Shown here piece after piece: positions 43,371 through 53,100 of a stretch of 64,000 nt of DNA. The notes under the pieces were generated by a model. The model had not been told where the DNA came from and ran no database searches. It saw only the letters and a program-made list of their open reading frames with translations. How positions within the stretch are numbered: position 1 is the first letter of the stretch; each line of letters starts with the position of its first letter. The stretch spans positions 496,001 to 560,000 of the forward strand of contig NZ_JAUSSF010000001.1 in NCBI RefSeq assembly GCF_030812195.1. The letters are read 5' to 3'. The position numbers were made by a program, and so were the translations under genes. This DNA comes from Chryseobacterium lathyri (GTDB lineage: Bacteria > Bacteroidota > Bacteroidia > Flavobacteriales > Weeksellaceae).

Positions 43371-43474
43371 TTTACTGGTTTACCAATATTTTCACTCAGA
43401 AACATTGTTATTATTGCTAAATTACTACATTGATTAATTAATAAAAAGTATGATAAAAATCTTTTTTTTACCAA

Positions 43475-45033
<1,559 letters not shown>

Positions 45034-45040
45034 TTAAATT

Positions 45041-45118
45041 AGACATTAAGATATCAGATTATAGACATGAGACTTTAATGTCTGAAATCTGAAGTCTGAA
45101 ATCTTCAAATCTAAATTA
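45041..45118. repeat. REP-like repeat between atpD and atpC
   Basis: Strings such as AGATATCAGATTATAGACAT pair with ATGTCTGAAATCTGAAGTCT-type strings, and TCTGAA is repeated four times or nearly so. It is similar in style but not identical to the repeat between menB and menA. Confidence 0.55.
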
Positions 45119-45120
45119 AA

Positions 45121-45402
45121 ATGAATATAAAAATTTTAACACCAGAATACGTAGTTTTTGAAGGAGAAGTAGACTCTGTATTGTTGCCGGGAAAAAGTGG
45201 TGAATTCCATATTATGAAAAACCACGCAGCAATCGTTTCTTCTTTGATCGGAGGTAAAGTAAAGCTTTTCACATCTTCAGTTGGTGAAGCTTATGCTAAG
45301 AACTTTACTAAAGAAAATGAGAAAGACTCTGTTTTTTCTTACCCTATCAAAAGCGGTGTTGTAGAATTTAATCATGATAAAGGAATCATCCTTTGTGAAT
45401 AA
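45121..45402 (+). CDS. atpC: F0F1 ATP synthase subunit epsilon
   Basis: A 93-residue epsilon subunit consisting only of the N-terminal beta-sandwich: MNIKILTPEYVVFEGEVDSV, then LLPGKSGEFHIMKNHA, the family signature. The C-terminal helical hairpin of E. coli epsilon is absent, which is usual for Bacteroidetes and removes the inhibitory arm. It is downstream of atpD and followed by a strong terminator. Confidence 0.95.
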   Translation: MNIKILTPEYVVFEGEVDSVLLPGKSGEFHIMKNHAAIVSSLIGGKVKLFTSSVGEAYAKNFTKENEKDSVFSYPIKSGVVEFNHDKGIILCE

Positions 45403-45431
45403 TTAAATGAAAAGCTAAATATATTTTCAAG

Positions 45432-45459
45432 AAAGTGTAACTTTGGTTACACTTTTTTT
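45432..45459 (+). terminator. Terminator after atpC
   Basis: Ten-base arms AAAGTGTAAC and GTTACACTTT around TTTG, then a T-run. Confidence 0.88.
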
Positions 45460-45482
45460 ATGTTGTGTAAAAGTCTGATTTT

Positions 45483-46304
45483 ATGAAGAAAAGTACAATC
45501 ATATTCTTTACCATTCTGGGAATCCTATGTAATGCTCAAAATTTTAAAACCAAAAGAGGTATCATAAGCCTTGATGGCACCCATGTTGCCAAGATCTCAA
45601 ACAAATCCAGTATCTATACATTCATGGACCTGAATGATACCCCGATGTATACTATAGAATTCATAGATAAAAGTATAGTGGATTCTGTAAGAGACAGTTA
45701 TATAAAACTGAACAGGGTTTACAACCGGGATAAAACAATAGAATTGGACTATATCTCTCCGTCAGCATTTTCTGGGGAGGAAAAATCGGCAGTATATACT
45801 TCTATAAAAGGACTGAAGATTATTGATAATAAAGGGATCAACATTAAAAATCTGGATGATATATTTAAAAATATTCCCAAAAGGAAGCTGGATACCAAAA
45901 CTAAAGATGCCTATACTACCAGAAGTAAAATTGATAAGCTGAACATTGAAGTCAATAAAGTAGGAGAGATCATTAGCAACGGAATTCCTGTTGGATACTT
46001 TACCAATCTTCCGGTAAGTTTCGGTTCTGAGGATACTATTACAGATAAAACCTTCATAGATATTGAGGTGTATGACGCTAAAAGTAAATACATTGGAAAA
46101 TATATTACCACTACAAAACAGATCAAAACAGCTAACGGAAAAATTTTTACCATTTACAGGGAAATGTCCGGTAGAGCTTCTCTGTTAAAATTCCCTACTT
46201 ATAAAGCCATTGCAGAAAGAATGGCAATTATGGACCCGAGCTTTATTAAAGTTCAGGAAAAAGTAATTGTTGGTGACGTTGTGAAGGGAAATGCTGAAAA
46301 ATAA
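45483..46304 (+). CDS. Secreted protein of unknown function
   Basis: A 273-residue protein with a signal peptide (IIFFTILGILCNAQ). The mature part is rich in Lys, Ile and Asp; it begins with KRGIISLDGTHVAKIS and later shows GEIISNGIPVGYFTN, suggesting repeated beta-hairpin units resembling those in toast-rack or WG-like proteins, but no named family is recognised. It is probably periplasmic. A terminator shared with the convergent radical SAM gene follows. Confidence 0.65.
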   Translation: MKKSTIIFFTILGILCNAQNFKTKRGIISLDGTHVAKISNKSSIYTFMDLNDTPMYTIEFIDKSIVDSVRDSYIKLNRVYNRDKTIELDYISPSAFSGEEKSAVYTSIKGLKIIDNKGINIKNLDDIFKNIPKRKLDTKTKDAYTTRSKIDKLNIEVNKVGEIISNGIPVGYFTNLPVSFGSEDTITDKTFIDIEVYDAKSKYIGKYITTTKQIKTANGKIFTIYREMSGRASLLKFPTYKAIAERMAIMDPSFIKVQEKVIVGDVVKGNAEK

Positions 46305-46331
46305 AATTGTATTGACTCTAAATACTCATAA

Positions 46332-46366
46332 AAATCCCGGAGATGTAACTTTCCGGGATTTTTTTA
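46332..46366. terminator. Bidirectional terminator
   Basis: Arms AAATCCCGGA and TCCGGGATTT around ten bases, with T- and A-runs outside, between convergent genes. Confidence 0.85.
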
Positions 46367-46381
46367 ATTTATTTAAAAAAA

Positions 46382-48571
46382 TTACAAACTCAAAATTACT
46401 CCATTTTCTTTCAATTGCTGCATCGGCTTCGAAAACCAGAATAATTCGAAATCTTCAAAATATTCTTCAAACTGATTCTTAAGTTGCTGAGCTGTAACTT
46501 TTTTCGGATTCTCTATAGAATTTTCTTCCAGCACATTCATTAGCCATTCCGCTTTATCCTGCTCCAGATCTATCTTTACAATATTGGTTTTTAAATGGAA
46601 CGTGAGAAGTGTATATGCACCGGAGTATTTCTTTTTATTTTTTATGCGATTCTCAGCGATTACGTTTTTGGTCAGGAAAACAACCTTTGAGTTGCCTTTA
46701 AAGCCGAATTGAGTATCATCCAGAAGACAGTCATGAATATAGTCAGGATGAACAGTTGTTCTTGGAATTTTAAAATCAAACCATTCCTGAAGTGGAAACT
46801 CAAAATTGATTCCGTGCATATAATTAAAAAGAGATTTTTTCAATCCAAAGCTGAACTGGCTGTGATCGATTCCAGTTTTGTCTTCAAAATCAATATCATT
46901 ATTGGCAAACAGAATTTCCTGCTTCAGAGGAGTCACTCCAAATTCCTCAGGATTTATTCCGACAGGCGAATGCGCCGTCATGGCAAACTGATGCCAGAAA
47001 GCACTTTGAAGAATTCCCATCTCAAACATCTGCCTTACCATTTCCAAAGAGTCCACTGTTTCCTGGACAGTCTGAGTCGGGTAGCCATACATAAGATACG
47101 CGTGAATCATGATTCCGGCTTCGGTAAAATTTCTTGTTACCTTTGCCACTTGTTCTACAGAAATACCTTTATCTATCAATTGTAGCAACCGGTCACTGGC
47201 AACTTCCAGCCCTCCGGAAACGGCAACGCATCCCGAAAGTTTTAGCAGATAACATAAATCACGGGTGAAACTTTTCTCAAACCGGATATTGGTCCACCAG
47301 GTAACAACCAGATTTCTTCGTAAAATTTCCAGAGCGACTTCTCTCATCAATGCCGGGGGAGCAGCCTCATCAACAAAATGAAATCCCGTTTCACCGGTTG
47401 TTTTGATGAGTTCCTCCATTCTGTCCACTAAAATTTTAGCAGAAATAGGTTCGTAGATTTTGATGTAGTCCAGAGAAATATCACAGAACGTACATTTTCC
47501 CCAGTAGCAGCCGTGGGCCATGGTCAGTTTGTTCCATCTTCCGTCACTCCACAAACTGTGCATCGGATTGGCAATTTCAATCACTGAAATATACTGGTCT
47601 AGTTTTAAATCTGTATAATCCGGTGTACCGATATCTGCCTGCTTATAATCATGTCTTTTAGAATTATTTTTATAAGTAACTTTTTGATTTTCAATTAAAA
47701 ATGTTCTCTTGTACTCTGCAGCTTCTTCTGAAATAGGTAAGCTGTTGTAAAGGAGTTCGAGAGGAAGTTCACCATCATCAAGAGTGATAAAATCAAAAAA
47801 TTCAAAGACTCTCTGATCTTTTACTTCCCGTAATTCTGTATTGGGGAAACCACCACCCATCGCAGTTTTAATGTGAGGATAATTTTTTTTAATAAACTGT
47901 GCACATTTGAATCCGGCATACAGATTTCCTGGAAACGGAATTGAAAAGCAGACCAGTTTTGGCTGGACCAATTCTAATTTTTCCTGAAGAATTTTGAGGG
48001 TAAAGTTGTCAATAAAGGTTGGATTATTGGATAGTTTTAAATACAGCTCATCAAAAGAATTGGCGCTTTTTCCAAGACGTTCCGCATATCTGCTGAATCC
48101 GAAATCCGAATCAATATTTTCAATAATATAATCTGAAAGATCTTCTAAATATAGGGTAGCAAGATGCTTGGCCTTATCCTGAAGTCCCATATTTCCAAAT
48201 GCAAAATCCATATCATCCAGCTGGTTGAAACGGGAAGCCTCAGGAAGGAAATTCATGCTGCAGATCTGTCTGGCCAGCGTAGGGGTCTTCCCCTGCAGAA
48301 AAGGAATAACCTGATCTATCGTTCTTAAATATTCTTCCCGTAATGCATAGATTCGCCGTGAATTCTCTGATATTTCCTGAAGATTGATTTTTGTGCTGAA
48401 AATTTTCTCGAGTCCGTTTTTCGAAAATAGCTCCAAAATAACATCAAGTCCCAGATCGGCCTGATAGCTGGAAATATTTTTGGTATTCAGAAAGCCTTTT
48501 ATATAAGCTGTTGCCGGATAAGGTGTATTGAGCTGGGTAAAAGGCGGAGTAATGAGAAGAAGATCTTTCAA
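46382..48571 (-). CDS. B12-binding-domain radical SAM protein, TTG start
   Basis: A 729-residue protein. The N-terminal third resembles a cobalamin-binding Rossmann domain (LLITPPFTQLNTPYPATAYI at the start, VCFSIPFPGNLYAGF near residue 210), and the radical SAM core begins near residue 350. The iron-sulfur Cys motif is Cys355, Cys360 and Cys363 in GCYWGKCTFC, a CX4CX2C spacing instead of CX3CX2C. SAM-binding segments VSGGLEVASD and YLMYGYPTQT follow. The family modifies unknown substrates. The TTG start gives MKDLLLITPP and lies 14 bp behind a -7 element TAACTTTG; no ATG is available. Confidence 0.88.
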   Translation of the reverse strand: MKDLLLITPPFTQLNTPYPATAYIKGFLNTKNISSYQADLGLDVILELFSKNGLEKIFSTKINLQEISENSRRIYALREEYLRTIDQVIPFLQGKTPTLARQICSMNFLPEASRFNQLDDMDFAFGNMGLQDKAKHLATLYLEDLSDYIIENIDSDFGFSRYAERLGKSANSFDELYLKLSNNPTFIDNFTLKILQEKLELVQPKLVCFSIPFPGNLYAGFKCAQFIKKNYPHIKTAMGGGFPNTELREVKDQRVFEFFDFITLDDGELPLELLYNSLPISEEAAEYKRTFLIENQKVTYKNNSKRHDYKQADIGTPDYTDLKLDQYISVIEIANPMHSLWSDGRWNKLTMAHGCYWGKCTFCDISLDYIKIYEPISAKILVDRMEELIKTTGETGFHFVDEAAPPALMREVALEILRRNLVVTWWTNIRFEKSFTRDLCYLLKLSGCVAVSGGLEVASDRLLQLIDKGISVEQVAKVTRNFTEAGIMIHAYLMYGYPTQTVQETVDSLEMVRQMFEMGILQSAFWHQFAMTAHSPVGINPEEFGVTPLKQEILFANNDIDFEDKTGIDHSQFSFGLKKSLFNYMHGINFEFPLQEWFDFKIPRTTVHPDYIHDCLLDDTQFGFKGNSKVVFLTKNVIAENRIKNKKKYSGAYTLLTFHLKTNIVKIDLEQDKAEWLMNVLEENSIENPKKVTAQQLKNQFEEYFEDFELFWFSKPMQQLKENGVILSL

Positions 48572-48584
48572 CAGGAAATTTTTG

Positions 48585-48592
48585 CAAAGTTA
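48585..48592 (-). promoter_or_regulatory. -7 element TAACTTTG for the radical SAM gene
   Basis: Minus-strand consensus match 13 bp before the TTG start, implying a very short leader. Confidence 0.5.
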
Positions 48593-48671
48593 TTTTAAAT
48601 TCATCTAAAATGAAAAATCTAGGTAGGAAAGTTTAAGCGGATTTTTTTTATTCTTAAATACCTTATTGATA

Positions 48672-49457
48672 TCAGTCATTAAGTTTCCAGTGATAATAGG
48701 TCCATTTTATACCAAATAATCCGGGATAGGTTTCAATATCGAGAAAATCTCCTTTTCCGAATTGATGATAAGTTTTACGGTTTACATGTATGATAATAGG
48801 TTTTGGATATTCTTTTAAGTAATATGAGCGTAAATATTCATAATCGTTTTTATATTTTACAGGCTTCATTTTATTGGGAGGAATTTCATATTTCTTAATC
48901 TGAACAGTATTCATTTTTTCTTTTGGAATAGCCTTAAACTGATAGTCTGTGATTTTATAATAGCCTTCCGAATCCCGTTTTTCTTCTATAGGACTGGATT
49001 TATCGGTAATTAAATATCCTTTCGATGATGGTTTGGAAAAATCAAAAGATATATTGACCGCTAAAAAGAACGGAATACAATAGTAACTCATTGTCTGTAA
49101 GATGTTCTGAGTGTTGTTTGGAATATCTTTACTTTTCGTTTTAACAAAAAAACTTACTATTACCGGCAAAAGGAATAAAATTAGCTGGGTAATTAAACTG
49201 AAATGATACCATTCAAAAAATTTCCAGACGATAAAACCATATAAAAAAGGTGTGGTAAGAAACAGAAGCTTATAGCTAAGATACAGATCAATATTTTTCC
49301 TGTCAGTATCCTTCATGAAGAATCTTATCCAGGGAATACAAAAAATAATTACACATAGAAATCTGAATTGCCATGATATAGGTTCCGAAAACAACAAAGC
49401 TGTACATAATAATATTCTTGTAATAAGAGAAAAAAGGATCTTCAGAATAATTCGCAT
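48672..49457 (-). CDS. Membrane protein of unknown function
   Basis: A 261-residue protein with about five hydrophobic segments in the first 140 residues and a soluble C-terminal part of some 110 residues. That part contains DSEGYYKITDYQFKAIPKEK and DFLDIETYPGLFGIKWTYYH, probably facing the periplasm. I recognise no family. It lies between the radical SAM gene and an EamA transporter gene without an obvious operon link. Confidence 0.6.
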   Translation of the reverse strand: MRIILKILFSLITRILLCTALLFSEPISWQFRFLCVIIFCIPWIRFFMKDTDRKNIDLYLSYKLLFLTTPFLYGFIVWKFFEWYHFSLITQLILFLLPVIVSFFVKTKSKDIPNNTQNILQTMSYYCIPFFLAVNISFDFSKPSSKGYLITDKSSPIEEKRDSEGYYKITDYQFKAIPKEKMNTVQIKKYEIPPNKMKPVKYKNDYEYLRSYYLKEYPKPIIIHVNRKTYHQFGKGDFLDIETYPGLFGIKWTYYHWKLND

Positions 49458-49536
49458 AGTGTATTTGGCCCATCAGTTTGCTGAGTAAATATAATATAAA
49501 AATTGTTATGGAATAGTAATTGTTAGCCAGTCATTT

Positions 49537-50424
49537 TTATGTGGGCTGAGTAAGTTTCGATTTCCTGTTGTCTGCAATAACATTAAAGGTTACCCCTAAA
49601 AGGATGAGCGTAATGCCGATAAGAAGATTTAAGGTAAATCTTTCATGAAACATAAGAACACTTACCATCACTGCAACCACAGGTTCCAATGCTCCTAAAA
49701 TAGCAGTCGGAGTAGAGCCGATATATTTTATGGCATATACCAAACACAGACTTGAAATGACGGTGGTGAGAAAAGCAAAAACAATAAAATTTAAAAAGAT
49801 GGATACGGAAGGAATGGCAAAAGATTCACCTTCGGCAGAAGCTTTTATCATAAAAAATGCTGAAGTGAAAAGCATAGAGTAGAATGAAAGCTTGAATCCC
49901 GATACTTTAAGGTCAGATTTATTAACGATCACCATATAAAGGGCATAAAATAATGAGCTCAGCATCACAATTCCAAGACCTGCAAAATTGACCTCCAGAC
50001 CATTTTCTTTTAAACATAAAACAATAACCCCTGCAAAAGCCAGTAACAGAGATACTATAGACAGTTTTGTGAGCTTTTCTCTATAAAAGAAAAACATAAT
50101 TAAAGCTACAATAACCGGATAAATAAACAGGACGGTAGAAGCAATTCCCGGCGTAAGAAAATCATAGCCAATGAATAAAAATTCTGAAGAAAGGGCATAG
50201 CAGACTCCCAGAACAGCAAGGATCAGAGCTTCTTTTTTGTTGATTCTGAAGCTTTCTCTGGAATACAGCAGATATCCGCCAACCATTGAGGCAGAAAACA
50301 AAAATCTATAGAACAGCGTAATGTCCATAGAAAAATGGGTCTGCTTCAGCGGCAGGATGAAAATAGGGATCAGTCCGAATGAAACGGACGATAATATGCC
50401 TAACAAATAACCCTTTAATTTCAT
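49537..50424 (-). CDS. EamA/DMT-family transporter
   Basis: A 295-residue inner-membrane protein with ten hydrophobic segments in two five-helix repeats, each an EamA domain. The first ends in VLFIYPVIVALIMFFFYREK, the second in ILGALEPVVAVMVSVLMF, where the conserved Glu-Pro of the drug/metabolite transporter superfamily appears. Family members export amino acids and metabolites; the substrate here is unknown. The gene is separated from the upstream acyltransferase gene by a terminator. Confidence 0.9.
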   Translation of the reverse strand: MKLKGYLLGILSSVSFGLIPIFILPLKQTHFSMDITLFYRFLFSASMVGGYLLYSRESFRINKKEALILAVLGVCYALSSEFLFIGYDFLTPGIASTVLFIYPVIVALIMFFFYREKLTKLSIVSLLLAFAGVIVLCLKENGLEVNFAGLGIVMLSSLFYALYMVIVNKSDLKVSGFKLSFYSMLFTSAFFMIKASAEGESFAIPSVSIFLNFIVFAFLTTVISSLCLVYAIKYIGSTPTAILGALEPVVAVMVSVLMFHERFTLNLLIGITLILLGVTFNVIADNRKSKLTQPT

Positions 50425-50439
50425 TCCAGTTTATTTTTA

Positions 50440-50472
50440 TAAAAAACCACTGAAAGTCAATCAGTGGTTTTT
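50440..50472 (-). terminator. Terminator after the alpha-oxoamine synthase gene
   Basis: Twelve-base arms at 50442-50453 and 50461-50472 with a seven-base loop. In the minus-strand direction the hairpin is followed by a T-run. Confidence 0.85.
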
Positions 50473-50498
50473 CTATTGTATTATATGACGATATCGTA

Positions 50499-51761
50499 TT
50501 ACATTTGCTTGTATTCGATATTCATTTGTTTTTCCATTTCTCTGTAGTGTCCGGAAGTTAATTTTTCACGGATACCGTCAAAAGCAGCCAGGGTCTCATT
50601 AATTTCTGAATCTGTGTGAGAAGCTGTCGGGATCAATCTTAATAAAATCATTCCTTTAGGAATTACAGGATATACCACTACTGACGTGAAAACTCCATAG
50701 TTTTCTCTAAGGTCTTTAGCTAAAAGAGTAGCTTCAATTGTAGTTCCTTCTATGAAAACAGGTGTTACACAGGTATTGGTATTTCCAAGATTGTAACCTC
50801 TCTCTTTCAGACCGTCTTGAAGTTTTCTTACGTTCTCCCATAATTTCGCTTTAATTTCGGGACGGGTTCTCAAAAGCTCCAGTCTTTTTAAACCTCCAAT
50901 TACCATTGGCATTGTTAAAGATTTAGCAAAAATCTGAGAACGAAGATTGTATTTCAAAAATCGGATGATGGTTTCATCTCCCGAAAGGAAAGCTCCAAAA
51001 CCTGCCATAGATTTGGCAAAAGTAGAGAAATATACATCAATCTGGTCCTGGCAGCCCTGCTCTTCACCTGCTCCGGCTCCGGTTTTACCCAAAGTTCCGA
51101 AACCATGTGCATCATCTACCAAAAGCCTGAAATTGAATTTTGATTTCAGATCACAGATTTCTTTCAGTTTTCCCTGCATTCCTCTCATTCCGAAAACACC
51201 TTCAGTGATGACCAGAATTCCGCCTCCATTTTCTTCGGCAACCTTAGTTGCTCTTTCTAAGTTCTTCTCTAAACTTGCAATATCATTATGTTTGAAAGTA
51301 AAACTTTTCCCCATATGAAGACGAACTCCGTCTACAATACAAGCGTGAGAATCAGCATCATACACAATTACATCATGTCTTGTAACCAATGCATCAATGG
51401 CTGAAACCATTCCCTGATAACCGAAATTTAATAAATAAGCAGCTTCTTTTTGAGTAAATTCTGCCAATTCTTTTTCCAATTGTTGATGCTGCTGGGTTTC
51501 ACCGGACATAGCTCTTGCTCCCATCGGATAAAACATTCCGAATTCCGCAGCTGCTTTTGCATCAGCTTCTAAAACTTCCGGGTGATTACAAAGTCCTAAA
51601 TAATCATTTGCACTCCAGAAAATTACATCCTTACCTTGAAATTTCATTCTTGGGCCAATTGGACCTTCCAGTTTTGGGAAAACAAAATATCCTTCAGCGT
51701 AATCAGCGAATTGTCCCAACGGACCTGGATTTTGTTTGATGCGGTCAAAAATATCTAACAT
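50499..51761 (-). CDS. Alpha-oxoamine synthase, probable cysteate fatty-acyltransferase (sulfonolipid)
   Basis: A 420-residue fold-type I PLP enzyme of the KBL/SPT/AONS group, which condenses an amino acid with an acyl thioester and releases CO2. Motifs: WSANDYLGLCNHPEV, the His-containing DADSHACIVDG, LLVDDAHGFGTLG (Asp and His at 216-219) and the PLP Lys250 in STFAKSMAGFG. Upstream on the same strand lies a cysteine-synthase-like gene. In Flavobacterium and Chryseobacterium such a pair makes capnine, the sulfonolipid base, from cysteate and an acyl chain. Serine palmitoyltransferase is the main alternative. Confidence 0.78.
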   Translation of the reverse strand: MLDIFDRIKQNPGPLGQFADYAEGYFVFPKLEGPIGPRMKFQGKDVIFWSANDYLGLCNHPEVLEADAKAAAEFGMFYPMGARAMSGETQQHQQLEKELAEFTQKEAAYLLNFGYQGMVSAIDALVTRHDVIVYDADSHACIVDGVRLHMGKSFTFKHNDIASLEKNLERATKVAEENGGGILVITEGVFGMRGMQGKLKEICDLKSKFNFRLLVDDAHGFGTLGKTGAGAGEEQGCQDQIDVYFSTFAKSMAGFGAFLSGDETIIRFLKYNLRSQIFAKSLTMPMVIGGLKRLELLRTRPEIKAKLWENVRKLQDGLKERGYNLGNTNTCVTPVFIEGTTIEATLLAKDLRENYGVFTSVVVYPVIPKGMILLRLIPTASHTDSEINETLAAFDGIREKLTSGHYREMEKQMNIEYKQM

Positions 51762-51783
51762 TTTGTATCGTAATTTTTAAGTG

Positions 51784-51815
51784 AAAAAGCCTTTTCTGCA
51801 GAACACAAAAGGCTT
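51784..51815 (-). terminator. Hairpin between the two sulfonolipid-type genes
   Basis: Arms AAGCCTTTT and AAAAGGCTT around an 11-base loop, with a T-run in the minus direction. It lies 25 bp downstream of the synthase-like stop and about 22 bp before the acyltransferase ATG, so it may attenuate rather than end transcription. Confidence 0.65.
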
Positions 51816-51840
51816 AATTTGTATCGTGGTTTATTTAAAT

Positions 51841-52878
51841 CTATTTAATAAATTCTGTCTTGAAAACTTCATCGTAATTGTGTACGCAGTTATTTACAAA
51901 ACCCTGTTCGGCCATCCATTTATCACTGTATACCTTAGTAATATACCTTGATCCATGATCAGGATAGATCAGGACAATAATATCATCTTTGGTAAGCTCG
52001 TGTGATTGTGCATACTGAATCAGTGCCTGGGTAACGGCTCCTGTTGTGTATCCTCCCATGATAGCTTCTTTAAGGGCTATTTCACGGGTTCTGTACGCAG
52101 ACATTTCATCATTTACTCTTACAAACTCATCTACTTTGTCAAAAAGAAGAGCAGAAGGGATTAAATTTTTCCCCATTCCTTCAATTTGATAAGGATGAAC
52201 ATCTTCTTTATGGATTTCTCCTGTTTCGTGGTAGCTCTTCAGGATAGAACCGTCAGCATCCACACCGATAATCTTGATATCCGGATTTTTTTCTTTTAAG
52301 AATTTACCCGAACCGGACAATGTTCCACCCGTTCCAGTGCAGGCAAAAAGGTGGGTAATCTTACCTCCTGTCTGCTCCCAAATTTCAGGACCTGTGGTCT
52401 GGTAGTGTGCATCAATATTCAATTCATTAAAATATTGATTGATGTAAACTGAATTTGGTGTTTCTGAAGCTATTCTTTTAGCTACTTCATAATAAGATCT
52501 GGGATCATCTGCAGCCACATTGGCAGGACAAATGTATACCGTAGCCCCTAATGCTTTCAAATAGGCAATTTTTTCGGGCTTCGTTTTGTCGCTTACCGCC
52601 AGAATACATTTATATCCTTTGATAATACAGACCATCGCTATAGAAAATCCGGTGTTTCCTGAAGTAGTTTCTACAACTACAGAATCTTCCTTTAATAAAC
52701 CTTTTTGTTCAGCATTTTCTATAATATGAAGTGCTATTCTATCTTTTGTGGAATGTCCAGGATTATATGATTCTAACTTGGCATAAACGGTTGCAGGAAT
52801 ATCTTTTGTAACAGTATTAAGCTTCACCATAGGAGTATTTCCTATTAGGCCAAGAATATTATCGTAAACATTACTCAT
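51841..52878 (-). CDS. PLP-dependent cysteine-synthase-family protein, probable cysteate synthase
   Basis: A 345-residue fold-type II PLP enzyme. The PLP Lys45 is in GHSTKDRIAL, the phosphate-binding TTSGNTG at residues 71-77 and the second glycine loop in CTGTGGTLSGSG; IIGVDADGS and the C-terminal GYTTGAVTQAL are also family-like. It is longer than the usual CysK and ends in an extra helical tail. Next to an alpha-oxoamine synthase it fits the cysteate synthase of capnine synthesis, which replaces a leaving group on a serine derivative with sulfite. Plain cysteine synthase is the alternative, and sequence alone does not decide. Confidence 0.75.
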   Translation of the reverse strand: MSNVYDNILGLIGNTPMVKLNTVTKDIPATVYAKLESYNPGHSTKDRIALHIIENAEQKGLLKEDSVVVETTSGNTGFSIAMVCIIKGYKCILAVSDKTKPEKIAYLKALGATVYICPANVAADDPRSYYEVAKRIASETPNSVYINQYFNELNIDAHYQTTGPEIWEQTGGKITHLFACTGTGGTLSGSGKFLKEKNPDIKIIGVDADGSILKSYHETGEIHKEDVHPYQIEGMGKNLIPSALLFDKVDEFVRVNDEMSAYRTREIALKEAIMGGYTTGAVTQALIQYAQSHELTKDDIIVLIYPDHGSRYITKVYSDKWMAEQGFVNNCVHNYDEVFKTEFIK

Positions 52879-52908
52879 TATTTGTTATTTTCAATAAAAA
52901 TCTGACCG

Positions 52909-52916
52909 CAAAAATA
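52909..52916 (-). promoter_or_regulatory. -7 element TATTTTTG for the synthase gene
   Basis: Minus-strand consensus match 30 bp before the ATG. No well-placed -33 TTG is visible. Confidence 0.45.
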
Positions 52917-53100
52917 CAAAAAAATAAATAATTACTAAACTTTTGTTTGATTTCAAGCCAGCGATTCAGCAAAATTTATTTTCTGATTTGCAATCTTAGC
53001 TGAAGTATAATCGCAAATACTACGCCAAAATTTTTAAATTTTGTTAAAAACACCACAGAATGGTATAAAAGCCTTATTTTCGCGTAATTGATTTAATACT

